Below are positions 36,526 to 46,028 of a DNA stretch of 61,201 nucleotides, in pieces. Every line of letters begins with the position of its first letter. The stretch's first letter is position 1. The notes beneath the pieces are model-generated. The model searched no databases and had not been told where the DNA came from. It was given only the letters and a program-made list of their open reading frames with translations. The stretch covers positions 1-61,201 of the forward strand of contig CAZODQ010000010.1 of assembly GCA_964578625.1 (NCBI GenBank), in the 5' to 3' direction. The translations under genes and the position numbers were made by a program. The stretch comes from CAZBSE01 sp964578625. Its GTDB lineage: Bacteria; Actinomycetota; Humimicrobiia; Humimicrobiales; Humimicrobiaceae.

Positions 36526-38229
36526 TTAACTATGGCTGCTTTTATCAACACAGGTTCTTCTAATAATTATAAGTGCTGCAGATAATATGACCAGGAATAT
36601 TATATAGTAAACTGCTATATTTTTTATCCGGAAACTATCAAAATTTAAAATAAAAAAATCCGGTCTACCTAAAACTTTTACCGTTTTTAAGATATATCCA
36701 AAAAAAACAGCAGATGGTTTCAGTATAAAACAGCCTACAGGAGGCCATATTATACTTGTAAATGAAGAGGCCATCAGAATAAAAAGAAGAATATAAAAAG
36801 CAGGCAGTATCAAAATATTGGCAGCAGGTGAGATCAAAGAAACTTCCTTAAAAAAGTAAGCTAAAATAGGGAAAAGAACTGCCTGTATGGAAAAAGTCAT
36901 AAGGCAAATTTTTAGAAAAAAATTCCTTTTACGTTTTAACGAAGGGAAAATCTTACCGGTTATTTTTTTCACAACCGGGTAAATGAAAATCAATGCTGCC
37001 ATCGAACTGTATGACATCCAGAATCCCAAGTCATATATAAAATAGGGATTAAAAAGTATCATTATGATATAGGAAAGATACAGTAAAAATCTGTTATTAT
37101 GCTCCCTATTCCAATTTGAGGCTAAAAGTATAAAAATAAACATGATTGAAGCTCTCAATGTGCTGGCTTTTTCCCCGACTAAAAAATTGTACATAATTAA
37201 TAATATAACTATGGTCCAGAATACAACGAAAGCCGGCCTTATCTTTTTAAGTAGTAAATATATCAGAGATATAAAAAAAGAAATATGTAACCCTGAAATA
37301 GCAAATAGATGATATACACCGCATCTCTTAAAATTTTCCGACAGTTGCCCAGGGATATTATTTCTGTTACCGAGTATTAAAGCTTCAGCTATGCAGGCAT
37401 TTTCAATTTTCAAACTCTTATAGAAGGTGTTTTTTATACAATGATAAAGCTTTCTCCTGAGATCGAACACTCTTGAAACTAAATCCGTGCATTCGATCCT
37501 CTCAATATCCCCGCTACCGGCAGTAAAGGACAGATAACTATAACTCCCTGTTTTAAATTCTTTTAAATCCTTTTCATTTAAATTTCCTCTAAGCCTTAAA
37601 TAATCGTCCCTACTTATAGATTTAGTCCCTGTATTATCCAATTTGACACTAAGTGGTTCATTCACAGCAGAGAATCCTTTTAAATTCCTATCGCGGTCCA
37701 AGACATATACACTTCCCACTTCCAGTAAAAAATTTAAATCACCGAAATTATAGTCGGGATGACTTGAAACTCTTCCTTCTATAATAATATCATTATTGTA
37801 AAAATCCTTGTTCTTGTATATAGATAATAAAATTTCTTTACCCTGCCCGTACTGACATATACCAGCAATTAAATTTCCAATTACCAGCAGGATTAAAAAG
37901 GGGATTATAATCTGAGTAGCAAGTTTTAAATTATTCCTTTTAGGATCAGATGGAAATGCTTTTGCCATTGTCCGGCAGCTTCCTGACTTACCGCCGGTCC
38001 CGCTGATGCCGGATAAACCTGAAGGGACCCCGCATCTTAAAAGCCTCTTGGCTGTCATAACCTCTAAGATCAACATCAGTAAAATAAATACAGTTCCTAC
38101 CTTGAAAATATAGAGATTATAAAAATTATATACGCTGCCTGTATGGACCCCTATGGTTAATCCAGCGGCCCAGAAAAGATAAAATTCCCTGAAAAGGAAT
38201 AATAGTGTTTTCTGCTTTATACTATTCAA
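36526..38229 (-). CDS. comEC: ComEC/Rec2 DNA-uptake channel, lacking the metallo-beta-lactamase domain
   Basis: Polytopic channel for transformation. It has an N-terminal membrane region, an extracellular OB-like domain (about 140-250) and the Competence domain with LILGNRNNIPGQL and HLFAISGLHISFFISL. The protein is 567 residues. Full-length ComEC (about 700-800) ends in a metallo-beta-lactamase nuclease domain with HxHxDH; this one stops after the last membrane helices. It starts with TTG overlapping the comEA stop by 4 bases. Loss of the nuclease domain is known in some ComEC proteins, so it may still be active. Confidence 0.9.
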   Translation of the reverse strand: MNSIKQKTLLFLFREFYLFWAAGLTIGVHTGSVYNFYNLYIFKVGTVFILLMLILEVMTAKRLLRCGVPSGLSGISGTGGKSGSCRTMAKAFPSDPKRNNLKLATQIIIPFLILLVIGNLIAGICQYGQGKEILLSIYKNKDFYNNDIIIEGRVSSHPDYNFGDLNFLLEVGSVYVLDRDRNLKGFSAVNEPLSVKLDNTGTKSISRDDYLRLRGNLNEKDLKEFKTGSYSYLSFTAGSGDIERIECTDLVSRVFDLRRKLYHCIKNTFYKSLKIENACIAEALILGNRNNIPGQLSENFKRCGVYHLFAISGLHISFFISLIYLLLKKIRPAFVVFWTIVILLIMYNFLVGEKASTLRASIMFIFILLASNWNREHNNRFLLYLSYIIMILFNPYFIYDLGFWMSYSSMAALIFIYPVVKKITGKIFPSLKRKRNFFLKICLMTFSIQAVLFPILAYFFKEVSLISPAANILILPAFYILLFILMASSFTSIIWPPVGCFILKPSAVFFGYILKTVKVLGRPDFFILNFDSFRIKNIAVYYIIFLVILSAALIIIRRTCVDKSSHS

Positions 38230-39017
38230 ATAGATATAAACTGCTCAATTTTTTCATACTTCTTCTCGCCTATACCTGTAACATTTTTTAGTTCTTCTTT
38301 TACTCTGAATAGGCCGTTTTTATTTCTGTAATCAATGATACTTTTTGCAGTTACAGGACCAATCCCGGGCAGTGATTCCAGCTCTTTCAGATTTGCTTTA
38401 TTGATATTTACGATTCTGTTTTCCTGATAGTTTTGACTCTCTGAATAATTGCTTTCAAATAAAAGGTAGCCGCTGCTGCTTATTTCCTCCAGTGACGGAA
38501 TATAAACCCTCTGTCCGTCAATTACCCTCTCTGCAAGATTAATAACCTCCAGGCAGGCATCTTCCATTTGTCCGCCTGCAAGTTTTAAAATGTCTATTAC
38601 CCTTGATCCATTTTCTATATCATAAACTCCAGGATTTTTGACTTCACCGCATATATAAACCTTTATAATACCACTTGTCTGAAGCAGGCTTCCATAATCC
38701 CCCGTTTCTTCCAAATCTGCTGAGCTGCCTGATTTAATGCTTTCCTCTTCAGGCTTCATTCTGATTTCGTCACAAGATTCTCCACTACTTTCAATATCAC
38801 TAATGGTCTCATCATCTTCCGAATAATAACTTTTAAGAATATTATCCTTCCTTTTGATCTCAAGCTGCTGGTTTATAAAAATGACAATAAAAGAAGTCGC
38901 TATTAAAAAAATAAATCCAGGAACAATAAAATAGAAATGCTTTTTTCTCCTATATTTGATTTTATCAATAAAGAATCTCACCCTGCTTATTTTTTCCTTA
39001 AAATCAAGTAAATTCAT
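38226..39017 (-). CDS. comEA: ComEA DNA-binding competence protein
   Basis: The 263-residue membrane-anchored DNA receptor has an N-terminal membrane helix (about 29-48), an acidic linker, a SLBB domain (about 115-180, IIKVYICGEVKNPGVYDIENGSR), and a C-terminal helix-hairpin-helix pair with NINKANLKELESLPGIG and KNVTGIGEKKYEKI. It delivers double-stranded DNA to ComEC, which follows immediately and is translationally coupled. This is the standard comEA-comEC operon. Confidence 0.95.
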   Translation of the reverse strand: MNLLDFKEKISRVRFFIDKIKYRRKKHFYFIVPGFIFLIATSFIVIFINQQLEIKRKDNILKSYYSEDDETISDIESSGESCDEIRMKPEEESIKSGSSADLEETGDYGSLLQTSGIIKVYICGEVKNPGVYDIENGSRVIDILKLAGGQMEDACLEVINLAERVIDGQRVYIPSLEEISSSGYLLFESNYSESQNYQENRIVNINKANLKELESLPGIGPVTAKSIIDYRNKNGLFRVKEELKNVTGIGEKKYEKIEQFISI

Positions 39018-39301
39018 TTAGTATGGTTTAAACATTTATGCTATTGTATATTTGCATTATAGCATAATACTAATAATTTTAAAGTATAAAATTTGATCAT
39101 TCTATGACCTTTTTATCTTTAAATGCTGCAAACTAGACAGTTAAGAAATATAAAGCAGCTTCTAAATATAAAAAAAATAAAATTATAGTGGATATTATTA
39201 AATATTATGATACAATTATTAACTATTATAATAAAAGAAAAACATAAAGAACTATAATTATTAATAAAACAGAAATAATCCAGCAGACAAAAGGAGAAGA
39301 T

Positions 39302-39484
39302 TTGAGGTTTAAATACAGCAGAGAAGCTGACATTTTAATTATAATACTTTCAGACGAAGAAATAGAATATGTCGAACAGGCGGGGCCTATCAATATACAC
39401 TTCTCGTATAATAAAAAACCTGTAATTATAGAAATATTAGAAGCAACCGAATTCTTATCAAAAGCTTTGAATTTCACAAAGTAG
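39302..39484 (+). CDS. DUF2283 family small protein, TTG start
   Basis: A 60-residue protein, MRFKYSREADILIII, with SDEEIEYVEQAGPI and IIEILEATEFLSKAL, the conserved layout of DUF2283 proteins. These are small, widespread, often mobile or toxin-antitoxin-associated proteins of unknown function. The start is TTG just after AAAGGAGAAGA. It lies 58 bases before the PfpI gene on the same strand. No partner toxin is visible. Confidence 0.72.
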   Translation: MRFKYSREADILIIILSDEEIEYVEQAGPINIHFSYNKKPVIIEILEATEFLSKALNFTK

Positions 39485-39542
39485 GCCGAAGACTATAAGG
39501 GCTCGAGATTATCAGGAAGTCCTATTTAGTAAAGAAAGGGCT

Positions 39543-40064
39543 ATGGCTAAAACAATATTGTTATTAATCGAAAATGGATTCAGAGACGAAGAAGCAGTAT
39601 ATCCATACTATAGATTCAAAGAGGCTGGATATGGTGTAAAGACAGTAGGTCCGGAAAAAGGCAAGGAATACAGAGGTAAATTCGGGGTAGTTTTAAAATC
39701 AGACCTTTCTGCCTCACAGATCAATCTTGATAACGTAATCGCGGTAATAATTCCCGGAGGATATGCACCCGATAAAATGAGGATCAATAAGGATATGGTC
39801 GATGTGGTAAAAAATGCTTCTCTTCAGAGTAAAATCGTGGCGGCGATCTGCCACGGGGGATGGATGCTTGCAGAAGCCGATATAATCAGGGGTAAAAAAG
39901 TCACTGGATATAAGGCAATAGCCACAGATTTAAAGAATGCCGGTGGCGAGTATATAAACAGCGAGGTAATTGTAGACGGAAATCTTGTGACTTCCAGAAC
40001 TCCTGATGATCTTCCTGCATTCTGCAGTTCAATACTGAAGCTGATAGAGTCTTCAAGTAAATAA
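39543..40064 (+). CDS. DJ-1/PfpI family protein (putative protease or glyoxalase/deglycase)
   Basis: The 173-residue class-I glutamine-amidotransferase-like protein has the nucleophile elbow VAAICHGGW (Cys near residue 103), the acidic E16/17 region NGFRDEEAV, and IPGGYAPDKMR. These are PfpI/YhbO-type motifs. The family protects against carbonyl or stress damage. It is probably a housekeeping stress protein. It follows DUF2283 on the plus strand and converges with leuS. Confidence 0.92.
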   Translation: MAKTILLLIENGFRDEEAVYPYYRFKEAGYGVKTVGPEKGKEYRGKFGVVLKSDLSASQINLDNVIAVIIPGGYAPDKMRINKDMVDVVKNASLQSKIVAAICHGGWMLAEADIIRGKKVTGYKAIATDLKNAGGEYINSEVIVDGNLVTSRTPDDLPAFCSSILKLIESSSK

Positions 40065-40086
40065 CAAATATGTTCTTACCTTTCTC

Positions 40087-42603
40087 CTAATCCTTAACCA
40101 CAATATTGATAAGCTTATTGGGGATAACTATTTTTTTGATGATCTCCTTGCCCCCTATGAATTTCTTTATCTTTTCGGAGGAAAGAGCATGTTTTTCAAT
40201 CTCTTCTGAAGATGCATTCAGGGGCAGATCCATTCTGTCTCTGAGTTTTCCATTTACCTGAAATATTACAGTGACCAGTTCCTCTCTTGCAATTTCTTTA
40301 TCATAATCAGGCCAGGGGACTTTATGAATACTACCTGAGTTTCCGGCTTTCATCCACAATTCTTCGGTAATAAATGGGATTATGGGTGACAGCAGTATCA
40401 GCAGCTTACTGGTCAACTCCCTTACCAGCACAGTGTTTTTCTTATTATCTCTTATATCCTCCTCGTATTTGTACATCAGATTGACTAGTTCCATAACAGC
40501 GCTTATAGCTGTATTGAAGTTGAATCTATTCAAAATATCCTCAGTCACCTTCTTTATAGTCTGATGCAGCTTTCTATACAGCTCTCTTTCAAAATCAGTC
40601 AATTTTTGCTTTTTAAGTTCCTTATTGATATCAACTTCAGTACTGCCTGACAGCTTTATATTTCTGACTGCCAGCTTCCATAATCTCTTTAAAAATCTGT
40701 TTGTTCCCTCTACCGCACTGTCACTCCAGTCAACCGGACTGCCGGCAGGTCCCATAAAGAGTATGTACAGTCTTAAAGTATCTGCGCTAAATTTATTGTA
40801 AATTTCGGAGGGATTGACAATATTACCTTTGGACTTTGACATTTTTTGCCCGTTCAAATTTACAACACCATGGGGGAAATATTTCATAAAAGGCTCTTTA
40901 AATTTTATAAGTCCCTTATCATATAACACCTTAGTAAAAAATCTTGAATATATAAGATGCATGGTGGCATGTTCTATTCCACCTATATATTGGTCTACCG
41001 GCATCCAGTAGCTTACTTCTATGCTGTCAAAAGCAGCCTTGTCATTATGCGGGCTGCAGTATCTTAAAAAATACCACGAAGAGCAAACGAAAGTATCCAT
41101 TGTATCCGTTTCTCTTCTAGCCTCTCCCCCACACCTGGGACAAACAGTATTTACGAATTCTTTACAATAAAAAAGTGGCGACAACCCCTTAGGCTTGAAA
41201 TCTATATCGTAGGGAAGAAGTATAGGCAAGTCTTTTTCCGGTACGGGGACAATACCGCACTTGTCACAATATATAATAGGAATGGGAGCACCCCAATATC
41301 TCTGTCTTGAAATAAGCCAATCCCTTAATTTATAATTTACGTAAAAACTTCCCGCATTATTTTTTTCAATGTAAGAAGTGATTTCTTTTTTTCCCTTTTT
41401 CGATTCCATGCCGCTGAATTTTCCGGAATTTATCATCACCCCTTCACCGGTATATGCAGCACTTAGTTTTTTATGTTCCTTGCCGTCAGTGGATATCACC
41501 TCTTTTATTTGGATACCATACTTGGATGCAAACTCAAAGTCCCTATCATCATGAGCAGGAACTGCCATTATTGCACCAGTCCCATATTCCAGTAAAACAT
41601 AATTTGCAATCCATATGGGAACTTTCCGGTCGTTCAAAGGATTTATGACATATCTCCCTGTAAAACATCCTATTTTTTCAACTTCAACCGAACCGCGTTC
41701 AATATCACTTTGCCCTGAAATCATATTCCTGACTTTCTTTACATCTTCCTTATATTTTCCATCCACTGTGATCTTATCCACAAGCGGGTGTTCGGGGGCA
41801 AGAATAAAAAAGGTTACCCCAAATAACGTATCAGGCCTTGTAGTAAACACTGGAATAGAGATATCTTCATTACCGTCAAGTTTAAAGTCAACCTGAGCTC
41901 CTTCGCTTCTTCCAATCCAATTTTTTTGAATGGTAAGGACCCTTTCAGGCCAGCCGTCTTTAAGCAGTTCCATATCATCAATAAGCCTCTGAGCATAATC
42001 TGTTATTTTAAAAAACCACTGGGACAATACCCTCTTTTCAACAGGACTATCACATCTCTCACATTTACCCGAAATTACCTGCTCATTTGCCAGAACAGTC
42101 TGGCATGAATTACACCAATTAACCGGTGCTTCTTTCTTTTCTGCAAGACCCATTTTGTAAAACAATAGGAAGAACCATTGTGTCCACCTGTAGTAATCAG
42201 GATCAGATGTTATTATTTCATTGTCGAAATCATAACTCATCCCCATAGACTTGAGAGCTTTTCTCATCTTTTCTATGCTGCCCATAGTACCCTCTTTCGG
42301 GTGTACCCCGCCTTTTATAGCAGCATTTTCTGCAGGAAGCCCAAAAGCATCAAATCCAATGGGATGCAGTACATTATATCCTCTTCTGGAATAAACTCTG
42401 GCTATAACATCTCCTATAGTATAATTTCTGGCATGACCCATATGGGGTTCTCCTGAAGGATAGGGGAACATCTCAAGGACATAATATTTTAGATTATCTT
42501 TACTATATTTAAGTGAATATATTTTTTCTTTTTCCCATCTTCTGACCAATCTTTTTTCTATTTCATGCGGGTTGTAGACTTCATCTGCCGGTATTTTCCC
42601 CAA
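40087..42603 (-). CDS. leuS: Leucyl-tRNA synthetase
   Basis: The 838-residue class Ia synthetase has the HIGH-like motif PSGEPHMGHARNY, KMSKSKGN, the CP1 editing domain with TTRPDTLFGVTF, and a zinc-like insertion with CPRCGG. Size and domain order are typical of bacterial LeuRS. It is 33 bases after rsfS, without a T-box leader in between, so it seems to be expressed from the upstream operon. Confidence 0.98.
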   Translation of the reverse strand: MGKIPADEVYNPHEIEKRLVRRWEKEKIYSLKYSKDNLKYYVLEMFPYPSGEPHMGHARNYTIGDVIARVYSRRGYNVLHPIGFDAFGLPAENAAIKGGVHPKEGTMGSIEKMRKALKSMGMSYDFDNEIITSDPDYYRWTQWFFLLFYKMGLAEKKEAPVNWCNSCQTVLANEQVISGKCERCDSPVEKRVLSQWFFKITDYAQRLIDDMELLKDGWPERVLTIQKNWIGRSEGAQVDFKLDGNEDISIPVFTTRPDTLFGVTFFILAPEHPLVDKITVDGKYKEDVKKVRNMISGQSDIERGSVEVEKIGCFTGRYVINPLNDRKVPIWIANYVLLEYGTGAIMAVPAHDDRDFEFASKYGIQIKEVISTDGKEHKKLSAAYTGEGVMINSGKFSGMESKKGKKEITSYIEKNNAGSFYVNYKLRDWLISRQRYWGAPIPIIYCDKCGIVPVPEKDLPILLPYDIDFKPKGLSPLFYCKEFVNTVCPRCGGEARRETDTMDTFVCSSWYFLRYCSPHNDKAAFDSIEVSYWMPVDQYIGGIEHATMHLIYSRFFTKVLYDKGLIKFKEPFMKYFPHGVVNLNGQKMSKSKGNIVNPSEIYNKFSADTLRLYILFMGPAGSPVDWSDSAVEGTNRFLKRLWKLAVRNIKLSGSTEVDINKELKKQKLTDFERELYRKLHQTIKKVTEDILNRFNFNTAISAVMELVNLMYKYEEDIRDNKKNTVLVRELTSKLLILLSPIIPFITEELWMKAGNSGSIHKVPWPDYDKEIAREELVTVIFQVNGKLRDRMDLPLNASSEEIEKHALSSEKIKKFIGGKEIIKKIVIPNKLINIVVKD

Positions 42604-42636
42604 ATCTTATTCCTTTCCAGATTATTTTAAAAAAAC

Positions 42637-43023
42637 TCAATTCCATTTAATTTCCTTAGAATCTCTCCACAATTTTTCAAGCTTGTAGTATTCTTTAAAT
42701 TCGTTAGTAAAAATATGGATCACAAAATCATCATAATCAACAAGTATCCAATTTCCCTCGGAAAATCCGCTTATATTTATGGGAAACCGCTTGTCTTTTT
42801 TAAGATTTATATAGATTTCTTCCTGTATTCTTTTGGTTAGTCTGGTATTTCTTGCGCTGATTATTACAAAGTAATCAGTGATAATCAATCTGGACCTCAT
42901 ATCCAGGATTTTTATATAATCCGCCTTTTTTTCATCAGCTATTCTGGCAACTTTTTTTACTATTGAACTTATATCCACCACTTCCGGCTTAGAGTTCCTG
43001 CCCTTCGCTATTCTTTTTATCAC
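42637..43023 (-). CDS. rsfS: Ribosomal silencing factor
   Basis: 128-residue RsfS/Iojap protein that binds ribosomal protein L14 and blocks subunit joining in starvation. The family signature is visible in KILDMRSRLIITDYFVIISARN and GNWILVDYDDFVIHIF. It starts with GTG overlapping the LCP stop by 4 bases and precedes leuS, the usual nadD-yqeK-LCP-rsfS-leuS layout. Confidence 0.93.
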   Translation of the reverse strand: MIKRIAKGRNSKPEVVDISSIVKKVARIADEKKADYIKILDMRSRLIITDYFVIISARNTRLTKRIQEEIYINLKKDKRFPINISGFSEGNWILVDYDDFVIHIFTNEFKEYYKLEKLWRDSKEIKWN

Positions 43024-44795
43024 TGACTTGTATAATCACTCCCTAAAATTATACTGATGTCCACATTATCCACATTATCATCGGAATACTTTATTATTCC
43101 TACACCCAGCCTTTCCTGTATTTGTTGAGCCAGTTTATTGACTTTTTCCTTAGAATCAAACAATATTATTTCTGTCTGCGTATAATTCCAGTTATCGGCA
43201 TTTTTTGTTTCGACAACTTTTAAAACTTCTTTCTCAGCATTAAAATAATCCTCAAGTATTCCCTTGGCCGTATCCGCCAGAAGAGCCGTACCTTCTCCGT
43301 TTAAAATATTGATCTCTATAACTCCGTCTGCCTCTTCTGAATCTTCTGTTCCAGCTCCCAAGGATTTATAATCTGCCCCCAGTATTATAATAATATCCGA
43401 CTCTACAGCCGGATTTTCTTTTGTAGTTATATTACCAACTCCCAGGATATTCTTTATATCATCTGCCGCTTCTATCACATATGCTTGATCTGAATATATT
43501 ATAATTTCAGTAACATCATAATTAAATTTTTCAGTAGGTTCATTTGCAATTTCAAGTACATTATATTTATTCTTACCGCTCTCAAATAATTGACTCTCTA
43601 AAAGTCCTGCCACTTCTTTAGCAAGACCTGGGGTACCTTCACCATTCAATATAGTCAGATCAACTGTTTCCTCAGCGGTAACAGTACCACCTTCAGGTAC
43701 AGCTTCTTCCAGGCCAAATATTTCATTAAGTCCAGAAATATCTCCTACTACATAAACTATTCCCTCTTCTGGCAGTTCTGTAGACGATACGTCCAGAGGA
43801 TAAACACTATTCTTATCGGGTTCTATTTCAGAAAATGTAGAGAATATTTTCAGTTCTTCTTCCATGCTAAGATCGGTATCTATAAAATCACTTATAAGGT
43901 TTAGATTGGCCGTCAGCTTTTCTTCACTTTCACCCACAATCTTGCTGACCACCACGTCTAAAAGCAGTTTCTGTTTTGTAATATTTCCTATTGGAATATT
44001 CTCTTCCATACCGCTGAAATATTTAAGGAAGTTTACTGCCTCTGTTCCATCAATCAAGTTCTCTCCTTTTTTCAATTCAAAAGTCGAATTATCATCATAA
44101 TTTTTTACTGTGATATCCTCATCTAATTTCAGATTTATCCCATCTAATTTATTGACTACATTATAAATATCCATAAGAATATAATGATTTACCTCCATAT
44201 CCATACCCAGATTCCTTTCCAGAGTAAGGCTCAGTAAATCCATACCTCCCACTTTTACCGATTCACCTACCAAACCCGCACCTATACCTGGTATATCAAG
44301 TAATGTCCTCACCGGAATGCAGAGAGATATCAGTTTTCCTTCAATGCTGTTATATCTTGAAAATATAATTGAACTCACCTCAGGTTCTAGCAGATCCTGA
44401 TCCGCACAGGCAATAACTATATTGATGTCCTGCGTAAGTTCAAGAGAACTGGGTATATTTATTCTTTCTTCCTCTGTTACTTCTATCTCAGGAAAAAATC
44501 TATTCTTAATATACCTGTACCCCAAAACCGCTCCTGCAGCGATCACCAGCAAAATAAACATTATGCCAATGATCTTAAAAATAGCCCTTCTTCTCCTTTT
44601 CTTCTGTTTTATTTTTTTAGTCCTGAAACCCTCGCTTTCCATGTCTATGTCTGCCTGGCCTTCGAATTCAAAATCTTCATCCTTGAAGAAGTCGTCTTCA
44701 AAATTACGCGGCTCTCTCCTTTTACTGCTCATATTTTTGAAATCCTCACCATCAAAATCTTCATCTTTAGATCTATCTTCGTCATCAAAAGACAT
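43020..44795 (-). CDS. Divergent LytR-CpsA-Psr family protein with two LytR_C domains
   Basis: LCP proteins attach anionic polymers to peptidoglycan from undecaprenyl-linked precursors. I prefer the ATG at 44795 (GGAGG eight bases upstream) to the GTG at 44810. The chain has an acidic cytoplasmic head, a membrane helix (about 70-92), an LCP-like domain (about 113-330) and two tandem LytR_C domains (VDLTILNGEGTPGLAKEVA and IEINILNGEGTALLADTA). The LCP domain keeps LDIPG and SIEGKLIS-type strands, but the catalytic Arg-Asp positions are lost: the usual RSD reads VSS, and the YVRMR/FGRxxRQ region reads LKYFSG and IGNITKQ. It may therefore be a noncatalytic or differently acting paralogue. It is coupled to yqeK and rsfS. 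Confidence 0.8.
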   Translation of the reverse strand: MSFDDEDRSKDEDFDGEDFKNMSSKRREPRNFEDDFFKDEDFEFEGQADIDMESEGFRTKKIKQKKRRRRAIFKIIGIMFILLVIAAGAVLGYRYIKNRFFPEIEVTEEERINIPSSLELTQDINIVIACADQDLLEPEVSSIIFSRYNSIEGKLISLCIPVRTLLDIPGIGAGLVGESVKVGGMDLLSLTLERNLGMDMEVNHYILMDIYNVVNKLDGINLKLDEDITVKNYDDNSTFELKKGENLIDGTEAVNFLKYFSGMEENIPIGNITKQKLLLDVVVSKIVGESEEKLTANLNLISDFIDTDLSMEEELKIFSTFSEIEPDKNSVYPLDVSSTELPEEGIVYVVGDISGLNEIFGLEEAVPEGGTVTAEETVDLTILNGEGTPGLAKEVAGLLESQLFESGKNKYNVLEIANEPTEKFNYDVTEIIIYSDQAYVIEAADDIKNILGVGNITTKENPAVESDIIIILGADYKSLGAGTEDSEEADGVIEINILNGEGTALLADTAKGILEDYFNAEKEVLKVVETKNADNWNYTQTEIILFDSKEKVNKLAQQIQERLGVGIIKYSDDNVDNVDISIILGSDYTSQ

Positions 44796-44796
44796 T

Positions 44797-45408
44797 TTAA
44801 ATACCTCCACAAATATTGTTCCATATCTTACTGGTATCAGGATGTAAGAATTTGTTTCTTTTTATAATATATATTATATTATTTTTATAAACCTCTAATA
44901 AACATAAATCAATATCTTTTAAAGCAATTCTTCTGTGCTTTTCCACACCATCATAATTTCTGTTTTTTTCAATTTTATCAGAAATAAAAAAAATTTTATC
45001 TTCTAGGCTCATATTACAGTATCCAATAGTATGGAATTTAATTGCTTTCAGTACCTTTTTTTCAGAAACATTAAAATCTCTTGAGACTAAATAAACACCT
45101 ACAAAACCATGTATTAAGGGCGGGGATTTTAATACAAAACTGTCGACCTTAAGTTTATTCTTTTTTGCTGTTTCTACTAAATTTTCATAACTGAACACTT
45201 TACCGTAATCATGCAATAAACACGTAATACCAAGATTAAAAAAATCTATATCAGCTGGATATTTGCCTGCAATCATACCTGCATATTCCAGTGTATTAAT
45301 GGAATGCTCGTATAAGGAAACAGGCATAATAGATTTAATTTTTTTAATCAAACCTTTGATATGTTCTTTTTGCCCTGCACTCAGGGCAAGATCATTTATA
45401 AAGTTCAT
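44797..45408 (-). CDS. yqeK: HD-domain hydrolase (YqeK-type)
   Basis: 203-residue protein with the HD motif CLLHDYGK and an upstream HSINTLEYAG His. YqeK proteins hydrolyse diadenosine tetraphosphate and belong to the same nadD-yqeK-rsfS neighbourhood as here. It overlaps nadD by 17 bases and ends 1 base before the preferred LCP start. The C-terminal helix is intact; nothing unusual. Confidence 0.85.
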   Translation of the reverse strand: MNFINDLALSAGQKEHIKGLIKKIKSIMPVSLYEHSINTLEYAGMIAGKYPADIDFFNLGITCLLHDYGKVFSYENLVETAKKNKLKVDSFVLKSPPLIHGFVGVYLVSRDFNVSEKKVLKAIKFHTIGYCNMSLEDKIFFISDKIEKNRNYDGVEKHRRIALKDIDLCLLEVYKNNIIYIIKRNKFLHPDTSKIWNNICGGI

Positions 45409-46027
45409 GTTTCAATATATAATTGCTGACTCCTTCAGGAAGAAGATAATCTATAGGCCGGCCGCTTTTTACTCTATCTCTGATATCAGTTGAAGAAATA
45501 GATAAAGCCGGTATCTCCATAATATATATTTTCTTATAGGAATCCTCATTAATACTGAAAAGTTTCTTCCTCAGATCCTCTATTCGTGTCATATCATACC
45601 CGGGTCTTGTCGCAGCTATGAATTTACAGAGTGTGATTATTTCATCGGTATTTTTCCAGGTAAGTATCTCTAAGATAGCATCGGCACCGGTAATAAAATA
45701 CAGTGATGAATTTTTACCATACTTTCTCCTGAGCTGCCGGACCGTATCTATGGCATATGATTTTTCTTTCCTGTCTATTTCCATTCTTGAAACGAAGAAA
45801 TTGCCATTGGAAGAAGTTGCGATTACAGTCATTATATACCTGTCTTCTGCACTGGCTATTTCCCTTTCAACTTTATGCGGCGGATTACCCGTAGGTATAA
45901 AGATCACCTTGTCCAGCTTAAACTGACTTAATGCTTCCTGAGCAGTAACTAAATGGCCGTTGTGGACAGGATTAAACGTCCCCCCCATAATACCGATTTT
46001 TTGACCGGGTTTGTTATTTTCTTTCAT
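45392..46027 (-). CDS. nadD: Nicotinate-mononucleotide adenylyltransferase
   Basis: Makes deamido-NAD from nicotinate mononucleotide and ATP. GGTFNPVHNGH is the nucleotidyltransferase motif, and ISSTDIRDRVKSGRP is the C-terminal ATP-binding signature. I prefer the ATG at 46027 (MKENNKPGQ, 211 residues) because AGGGAA lies five bases upstream and it avoids overlapping proA by 26 bases; an ATG at 46054 is the alternative. It sits between proA and yqeK. Confidence 0.95.
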   Translation of the reverse strand: MKENNKPGQKIGIMGGTFNPVHNGHLVTAQEALSQFKLDKVIFIPTGNPPHKVEREIASAEDRYIMTVIATSSNGNFFVSRMEIDRKEKSYAIDTVRQLRRKYGKNSSLYFITGADAILEILTWKNTDEIITLCKFIAATRPGYDMTRIEDLRKKLFSINEDSYKKIYIMEIPALSISSTDIRDRVKSGRPIDYLLPEGVSNYILKHELYK

Positions 46028-46028
46028 A

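Noticed and set aside
39226..39477. Minus-strand ORF of 83 codons
   Set aside because: It overlaps the DUF2283 gene on the other strand, lacks a good ribosome site, and reads as a hydrophobic shadow of an AT-rich sequence.
42604..42636. T-box leader for leuS
   Set aside because: Only 33 bases separate leuS from rsfS, with no room for a T-box.
44796..44810. GTG start for the LCP protein
   Set aside because: The GTG is part of the GTGGAGG ribosome site for the ATG at 44795.
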